From Planctomycetota bacterium (GTDB lineage: Bacteria > Planctomycetota > Planctomycetia > Pirellulales > Lacipirellulaceae), in NCBI GenBank assembly GCA_024278955.1, contig JAJRSE010000051.1, positions 1 to 64,000 of the forward strand: a stretch of 64,000 nucleotides of DNA, in the 5' to 3' direction. Positions 59,244 through 64,000 of the stretch are shown piece after piece. A model generated the notes under the pieces. It saw only the letters and a program-made list of their open reading frames with translations, had not been told where the DNA came from and did not search any database. Position numbers and translations under genes: made by a program. Each line of letters begins with the position of its first letter. Position 1 is the first letter of the stretch.

Positions 59244-60035
59244 ATGTCTAGCCCAACCGCGCAATCCGCAAAACCGGTCCCAACGGAACCGCGACATGCC
59301 TGGCCGATGCGGCTTTGGCTGGCGATGCCCGACTGGGTATTTCGCCTAGCAGGTGCGTCTTTCTTTTTTTCGTACGTTGTTTTGCGGGCCGAAAAATACT
59401 GGCTTCACGGTTTTTGGCAGCAGGGGCCTTTCTACAATTTCGCCAACGGCGATTCGGTTCACATGCCTTGGGTGCCGCTGCTGATTGATCTCACCTTTGT
59501 GCTGATCGCCCTCAGTTTTTGTTTTCGATTGCCACCGCGCCGGCGGACGGACAACGGTTGGATCGTCTCTTACACGTTGCTAACAGCCTATGCTCCGCTG
59601 CTCCCGCTTTGGCTTTTGCCGCTGCTCGGACTTGTGAGCGAGGACACCCAAAACGCTTACGGCCAGTTTTTGTATCGAAATCCTCTTACCTGGAACGAAG
59701 TGGCGATTGGGGCGACCTTGCTGACGATAGGCAATGCGATCGTCCTCTGGGGATACGCGGCCCTGAACCGCAGCTTTAGCATTATCCCCGAACCTCGACG
59801 ACTGAAAACCACAGGCCCCTACCGGTTTGTTCGCCATCCGGTTTACTTCGGCCAGTTTTTCTCGCTGGCTGGGTTTTGGCTTTTTTTCGCACAACTTCAT
59901 GTGGTTTGGATCGTTTTCTACTGCGTCTGTGTTGCGATGCAGCTCTATCGATCGAAGCTCGAAGATCGAATCCTCGCCGACGCATTCGGCGACGAGTGCC
60001 GAGAATGGCAAAAACGAACTTTCTGGTTTGTTTAA
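59244..60035 (+). CDS. Isoprenylcysteine carboxyl methyltransferase-like membrane protein
   Basis: The start at 59244 (MSSPTAQSAKPVPTEP) avoids the repeat-derived N-terminus of the ORF track; 263 residues. About six transmembrane segments. The C-terminal part has TTGPYRFVRHPVYFGQFFSLAGFWLFF and YRSKLEDRILADAFGDECREW, the RHP-Y-G and E-E motifs of the ICMT/PEMT family, which bind SAM at the membrane surface. The substrate may be a lipid or small thiol; true isoprenylcysteine substrates are not expected in bacteria. No operon partner is evident, and the next gene begins 149 bp later. Confidence 0.82.
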   Translation: MSSPTAQSAKPVPTEPRHAWPMRLWLAMPDWVFRLAGASFFFSYVVLRAEKYWLHGFWQQGPFYNFANGDSVHMPWVPLLIDLTFVLIALSFCFRLPPRRRTDNGWIVSYTLLTAYAPLLPLWLLPLLGLVSEDTQNAYGQFLYRNPLTWNEVAIGATLLTIGNAIVLWGYAALNRSFSIIPEPRRLKTTGPYRFVRHPVYFGQFFSLAGFWLFFAQLHVVWIVFYCVCVAMQLYRSKLEDRILADAFGDECREWQKRTFWFV

Positions 60036-60146
60036 TTCAAACTGTAGCGAACCCTTTCCCCCAATAGCCTGACCGCCACGCGGTCTGCGAAGCGTCCCGG
60101 AGGCAGGTGCGACTCTGGCTGTTGTGGGCTTTCTGCGATCTCAGCA

Positions 60147-60162
60147 CCTAGCGTTCGCTAGG
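60147..60162. promoter_or_regulatory. Short inverted repeat upstream of the FtsX-type permease gene
   Basis: CCTAGCG-TT-CGCTAGG, seven-base perfect arms, 23 bp before the start codon at 60185. It could be an operator or could occlude translation as a hairpin. A TTGACA sequence follows at 60169-60174, without a matching -10. Confidence 0.3.
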
Positions 60163-60184
60163 AATAGTTTGACATAATGGGGGC

Positions 60185-63100
60185 ATGTCGCCCCTTCAAC
60201 TCATATTCGCCAGCCTGTGGCACTATCGACGCATCCACCTTTCGGTCGCAGCAGGTGTGGCCGTGGCAACGGCAGTGATCACCGGTGCCTTGCTCGTGGG
60301 CAACTCCGTGCGTGGTAGCCTCCGCGACTTGGCTCTGGAACGACTAGGCCGCATCGACAGCGTACTGCTCGCCGAACAACCTTTTCGAGAAAACCTTGCC
60401 GACGAACTTGAGCTTGGCGAACCATTCCAAAAAGTCTCGCCGCTGCTGATGGCCTCGGGCAGCTTGTCCTCGGCAGGACGCCATGCAACGCAACTTGCGG
60501 TCTTCGGTTACGAACACTCGTTCTGGCAATTCGACACCGCGCCCCCCCCTGCCCCACTTGCAGGAAACCAATGTGCCATCACTCAGGCAATCGCCGACGA
60601 GCTTGGCGTTTCGCTTGGCGACCAGGTGTTGCTCCGCCTGCCGCTGCCAAGCAGCGTGCCGGCCGACAGTACGCTTGGCGAAAAGACCGATTCGACTACG
60701 TCCCAGCGTCTCAAAGTTACTGCCATCCTCCCGAGCCAAGGCTTAGCCCGCTTTAGCCTTCGTCCGAGCCAGCAGCTGCCGCGGAACGTCTTTGTTCCTC
60801 TGGCGACCTTGCAAAAAACGCTTCAGTTGAAGGGCCGGGTAAATTTGCTGGCGATTGGTGGCCCTGCTGCTGAAACAGCGGTCGCCGAAGAGGCGTTTGA
60901 GACTTTGCGGAAAAGCCTTTCGCCCGAGCTTGAAGATTTTGGTGTCATAGTCGACGAACCTGCGGGGTTCGACTACCTGCGTGTTACGGCCCAACGATTG
61001 GTCCTGCCGGCGGCGTTGGTCGAAGCCGTTTCGACCGCCTTTCCCGACGCCCAGGTTCAACCGGCAATCACTTATTTGGCTAACACGATTTCGCTAGGCG
61101 ATCGCAAGATTCCTTACTCGACCGTCACGGGTATCGATTCCCTCGCCAAGATCGGGCCTCTTACCGACGACCGCGGCAATCCGATTATTTTGGCCGACGA
61201 CGAAGTGGTGCTGAACGACTGGGCGGCCAACGACCTGGAGGCTCAGCTGGGCGATCTGATTACGATTACCTACTACGAACCCGAAACTACCCACGGCAAT
61301 CTGAAAGAAGCCCGTCCGCTTGAGCTGCGGTTGCGCGCGATCGTCCCGCTGTCGAGCGCCGATCAAAAAAGTACGCTCGCCGCTGACCCGCATCTTACGC
61401 CCGATCTCCCTGGCGTCACCGACCAAAGCTCAATCGGCGATTGGGATTTGCCTTTTGAATTGGTCGAAAAAGTTCGTGCGGTCGACGAAGATTACTGGGA
61501 CCAATATTCGACCACCCCAAAAGCATTTATTTCGCATCGCCTCGCGGCACGTCTCTGGCAAACTCGTTGGGGTACCGACAGCGTCCTTCGTATTCCTTCC
61601 GCGACTGGCGTAACCGCAGACAACCTACGCCGGCAAGTTCGCCCCAGCCCGGCCGATATGGGCATGACGTTGCTGCCCGTCAAACGACAAGGCCTGCGTG
61701 CCGCACGCGGGACGACGGCCTTCGAGGGCCTGTTTCTTGGGTTCAGCTTTTTTCTTATGGCCTCGGCAGTGATGCTTATCGCGTTGCTCGTTAAGCTTGG
61801 CATTGAATCTCGATGTTCCGAAATAGGACTGCTTTCGGCTGTGGGTTGGAATGTCGGCAAGCTCCGGCGACTGCTCCTCGGCGAAGCGGCAATCGTTGTG
61901 CTGTTGGGCACCCTTCTGGGCGTTGCTGGTGGCGTGGGCTATGCCCGACTGATGATTCATGGGCTGACGACTTGGTGGGTCGCGGCAACGGTCACGCCAT
62001 TTCTTTCGCTTCATCTCTCCAATTCGAGCCTCGGGTTGGGCGCAACAATCGGCATGATGGTTGCCCTGGGCACGGTTTGGTGGGCTCTTCGCAAACTCAT
62101 CCAACTCCCCACCCGGCAGCTTCTGAGCGGCGACACCACCGACCTCTCTGAGCTTCAAATCACCTCCCGGCGCCAACGTCGCTGGCTGCCTGCCGCACTC
62201 GTTTTATCCGCGTTGGCGATTGGCCTCTTGGCGATCACTCTTCAAGGCGAAGCCCAAGCGGGCGCCTTTTTTGGTAGCGGGGCGCTGGTCCTCGCCGGCC
62301 TACTCGTCGGACTTCGCCAAAAGCTCCGGCAGATCGCCACGACACCTCCCTCGCATCTTACGCTTGCAGGGCTCGCATCTCGCAATGCTCGGCGGAACCC
62401 GAGTCGCACCCTGCTCTCGGTTGGGCTCGCCGCAATGGCAAGCTTTCTGATTGTTGCCCTGAGCGCCTTTCGACTGGCCCCTTCCGAACAAGGCACCGGC
62501 GGCTTCGGGCTGATCGCCACCTGCGACCAGTCGCTGCATCTCGACCTTGGCTCGTCCGCGGGACGCGACTCGCTTGGTTTTAGCGACCGCGAAAACGACC
62601 TCCTCAGCAGTCTCTCGGTTTTTGGTTTTCGCATCCACGAGGGCGAGGACGCCAGTTGCCTGAATCTCTACCAAACTTCGCAACCGCGACTGATTGGCAT
62701 TCCTCAATCGTTTTACGGACAAAGCAAGTTTGGCTGGGCGGGAACCTCTAGCGAAGTACCTGAATCCGGCGATCCTTGGCAGCTTCTCGAACTTTCGCTT
62801 GGCGCGGACGAAAACAACCGACCAATCGTTCCGGTCGTGCTCGACAAAAATACCGCGGCTTACAGTCTGCATCTCGCAGGCGTTGGTGCTCAGTTCACGA
62901 TTCAAGACGCGGCAAATCAACCTATCACTCTCCAAATCGTGGGGCTCCTTTCTGGCAGCGTACTGCAAGGCAACGCGATGATTGGCGAATCTCAGCTGCT
63001 GCGACTCTTCCCCGAAACGTCGGGCCAACGGTTGTTCCTTCTGCAAACTACGAAGAGCAAGCTTTCCGAAGACGAGCTTTCTGCCCTCCTAGAGTCGCAA

Positions 63101-63550
63101 CTCGAAGATTACGGCTTCGATGCGGTTCTCACCACAAAACGCCTGGCCGGTTTCCTCGCAGTGCAGAACACGTATCTCTCGACGTTTCAATCGCTCGGAG
63201 CATTCGGTTTGCTGCTTGGCACCTTGGGGCTGGCCGTGGCTCAGCTGCGAAGCGTCTTGGAACGGCGCAGCGAATTGGCCTTGTTACGTAGCGTTGGGTT
63301 CCGCCGAAGCCGGCTAGCCCAGATGGTGATTAGTGAAAATATCGTCCTCCTTCTGGGCGGGCTTGGTATCGGCTGCGCTGCGGCGTTGGTCGCGGTACTG
63401 CCGCACTGGATTCTACAATCGGCCGAACCCCCTTGGGGAACTCTTGCCGTGCTTCTGCTGATAATCGCGGCAACCGGATTGGCCGCAGGCTGGCTAGCCG
63501 TCCGCAGGACCCTCCGCGCCCCTCTTCTTTCGGCCCTACGAGGCGACTAA
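60185..63550 (+). CDS. Large FtsX/MacB-like ABC transporter permease
   Basis: A 1121-residue membrane protein. An N-terminal transmembrane helix (IHLSVAAGVAVATAVITGALLVG) is followed by a large outer domain (about 40-510). A membrane block at about 515-650 (FLGFSFFLMASAVMLIALLVKLG, CSEIGLLSAVGWNVGKLRRLLLGEA) is the FtsX domain. A second outer domain and a final FtsX block (LRSVLERRSELALLRSVGFRRSRLAQMVI) complete a duplicated layout like LolC/YtrF-type large permeases. The cytoplasmic coupling helices keep the E-LLRSVGF pattern. These permeases work with a LolD/MacB-type ATPase, which is not encoded next to it in this window. Confidence 0.9.
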   Translation: MSPLQLIFASLWHYRRIHLSVAAGVAVATAVITGALLVGNSVRGSLRDLALERLGRIDSVLLAEQPFRENLADELELGEPFQKVSPLLMASGSLSSAGRHATQLAVFGYEHSFWQFDTAPPPAPLAGNQCAITQAIADELGVSLGDQVLLRLPLPSSVPADSTLGEKTDSTTSQRLKVTAILPSQGLARFSLRPSQQLPRNVFVPLATLQKTLQLKGRVNLLAIGGPAAETAVAEEAFETLRKSLSPELEDFGVIVDEPAGFDYLRVTAQRLVLPAALVEAVSTAFPDAQVQPAITYLANTISLGDRKIPYSTVTGIDSLAKIGPLTDDRGNPIILADDEVVLNDWAANDLEAQLGDLITITYYEPETTHGNLKEARPLELRLRAIVPLSSADQKSTLAADPHLTPDLPGVTDQSSIGDWDLPFELVEKVRAVDEDYWDQYSTTPKAFISHRLAARLWQTRWGTDSVLRIPSATGVTADNLRRQVRPSPADMGMTLLPVKRQGLRAARGTTAFEGLFLGFSFFLMASAVMLIALLVKLGIESRCSEIGLLSAVGWNVGKLRRLLLGEAAIVVLLGTLLGVAGGVGYARLMIHGLTTWWVAATVTPFLSLHLSNSSLGLGATIGMMVALGTVWWALRKLIQLPTRQLLSGDTTDLSELQITSRRQRRWLPAALVLSALAIGLLAITLQGEAQAGAFFGSGALVLAGLLVGLRQKLRQIATTPPSHLTLAGLASRNARRNPSRTLLSVGLAAMASFLIVALSAFRLAPSEQGTGGFGLIATCDQSLHLDLGSSAGRDSLGFSDRENDLLSSLSVFGFRIHEGEDASCLNLYQTSQPRLIGIPQSFYGQSKFGWAGTSSEVPESGDPWQLLELSLGADENNRPIVPVVLDKNTAAYSLHLAGVGAQFTIQDAANQPITLQIVGLLSGSVLQGNAMIGESQLLRLFPETSGQRLFLLQTTKSKLSEDELSALLESQLEDYGFDAVLTTKRLAGFLAVQNTYLSTFQSLGAFGLLLGTLGLAVAQLRSVLERRSELALLRSVGFRRSRLAQMVISENIVLLLGGLGIGCAAALVAVLPHWILQSAEPPWGTLAVLLLIIAATGLAAGWLAVRRTLRAPLLSALRGD

Positions 63551-63619
63551 GAGGGATGTTTGATGTAGGATGTTCGATTGCTGATCTGAATCTCCCGCGT
63601 ATCCAACATCCAACATCTC
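63551..63619. repeat. Word-iterated spacer (GATGTTTGATGTAGGATG type)
   Basis: GGATGTTTGATGTAGGATGT on one side and the complementary ATCCAACATCCAACATCTCA on the other, ending directly at the next ATG. It uses the same words as the spacer after purD. Confidence 0.6.
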
Positions 63620-64000
63620 ATGCGTAACCTCCTGCTGATCATCCTTTCGTTCGCCATCACAATCCTCGCTTGGGGTATTTATGGCCCGGTGCTGCATTGG
63701 GGGCAACACGAGATGTCGACCATTGGCCGTTTTGCCAGAATGCGTCCGTTTGTTTGTGTCGGCATGGCTTATTTTGCCATTGGCGTGGTGGTTCCTGCGA
63801 TTGTGCTGGTACTCAAAGGCGAATCGGGCCAATGGACGATGAAAGGAATCGTCTACAGCTTGGCTGGCGGAGCGCTCGGGGCGGTTGGCGCGTTGGGCAT
63901 CATCATGGCGTTCACTTTCGGTGGCAAACCGATGTTTGTTATGCCGTTGGTTTTTGGTGGGGCGCCGGTCGTGAATTCGTTTCTCACAATCACGATGGCC
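63620..64000 (+). CDS. Partial: multi-pass membrane protein, N-terminal part
   Basis: An open frame from the ATG at 63620 to the end of the window (127 codons), absent from the ORF track because it is truncated. It starts MRNLLLIILSFAITILAWG and has three to four hydrophobic segments, including VCVGMAYFAIGVVVPAIVLVL and VYSLAGGALGAVGALGIIMAF. The pattern, with small residues in helix centres and GKPMFVMPLVFGG, recalls EamA-type sugar/metabolite transporters, but the fragment is too short to be sure. It may be co-transcribed with the FtsX-type permease 69 bp upstream. Confidence 0.65.
   Translation, partial: MRNLLLIILSFAITILAWGIYGPVLHWGQHEMSTIGRFARMRPFVCVGMAYFAIGVVVPAIVLVLKGESGQWTMKGIVYSLAGGALGAVGALGIIMAFTFGGKPMFVMPLVFGGAPVVNSFLTITMA

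Noticed and set aside
1-64000. tRNA or rRNA genes
   Set aside because: No cloverleaf-compatible TTCGA-loop segment with matching acceptor arms, and no rRNA-like sequence, was noticed on reading; a covariance scan was not possible here.

Overview
The window reads as chromosomal DNA of a planctomycete, most likely of the Pirellulales (inference). The support is a DUF1559 prepilin-like protein with its C-terminal HX9DG box, two secreted proteins that combine dockerin-like calcium repeats with PEP-CTERM tails, a FlgM-like protein starting MQIHGP, an oversized SecA with a C-terminal SEC-C zinc tail, and a respiratory operon built around a giant octahaem cytochrome. No tRNA, rRNA, CRISPR array, phage or intact transposase gene was seen.

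Layout. 0-15 kb holds mostly single genes: the 3' end of a subtilase/dockerin/PEP-CTERM protein, two large exported proteins (one an alpha/beta-hydrolase-like protein that lacks its nucleophile), an HD-domain phosphohydrolase, purB, a Fur-family regulator, a FlgM-like protein, an EF-hand protein, ispH and a small two-gene cassette that resembles a toxin-antitoxin pair. 15-31 kb is mainly minus strand: a prolyl oligopeptidase, an overlapping radical-SAM/flavoprotein pair, a DUF6398-PRiA4_ORF3 protein, a three-gene ABC exporter, and secA-waaA, with a plus-strand pseudo-rhomboid in between. 31-36 kb is accessory: a DUF6188-like gene between 110-bp direct repeats, a HEAT-type lipoprotein, a DUF1559 prepilin and a second PEP-CTERM protein.

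36-57 kb is the most coherent block: about 18 minus-strand genes that together encode an electron path from quinol to oxygen. In order of transcription they are Rieske protein, split cytochrome b, a 1515-residue octahaem cytochrome with coiled coil and PDZ-like domain, two cupredoxin-like proteins, a dihaem lipoprotein, oxidase subunits II and I, haem A and haem O synthases, subunits III and IV, an ABC transporter, SCO, DUF420 and a small CxxC membrane protein. A perfect CRP/FNR-type dyad (TGTGA-N6-TCACA) lies in the spacer between the Rieske gene and the divergent purD. 57-64 kb holds purD, an isoprenylcysteine-methyltransferase-like protein, a 1121-residue FtsX-type permease and the start of another membrane protein.

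The spacers are unusually structured. They hold a 149-bp MITE-like element with IS256-like ends, a roughly 370-bp repeat present in inverted orientation at 1.2 and 30.5 kb, hairpin repeats of the CGCAGAG and CACAGAG types, perfect palindromes, and several spacers made of short iterated words with complementary arms. Several ORF-track entries (secA, purD, the 3844 gene, the Rieske gene, the 30788 ORF) start too far upstream, and corrected starts are given.
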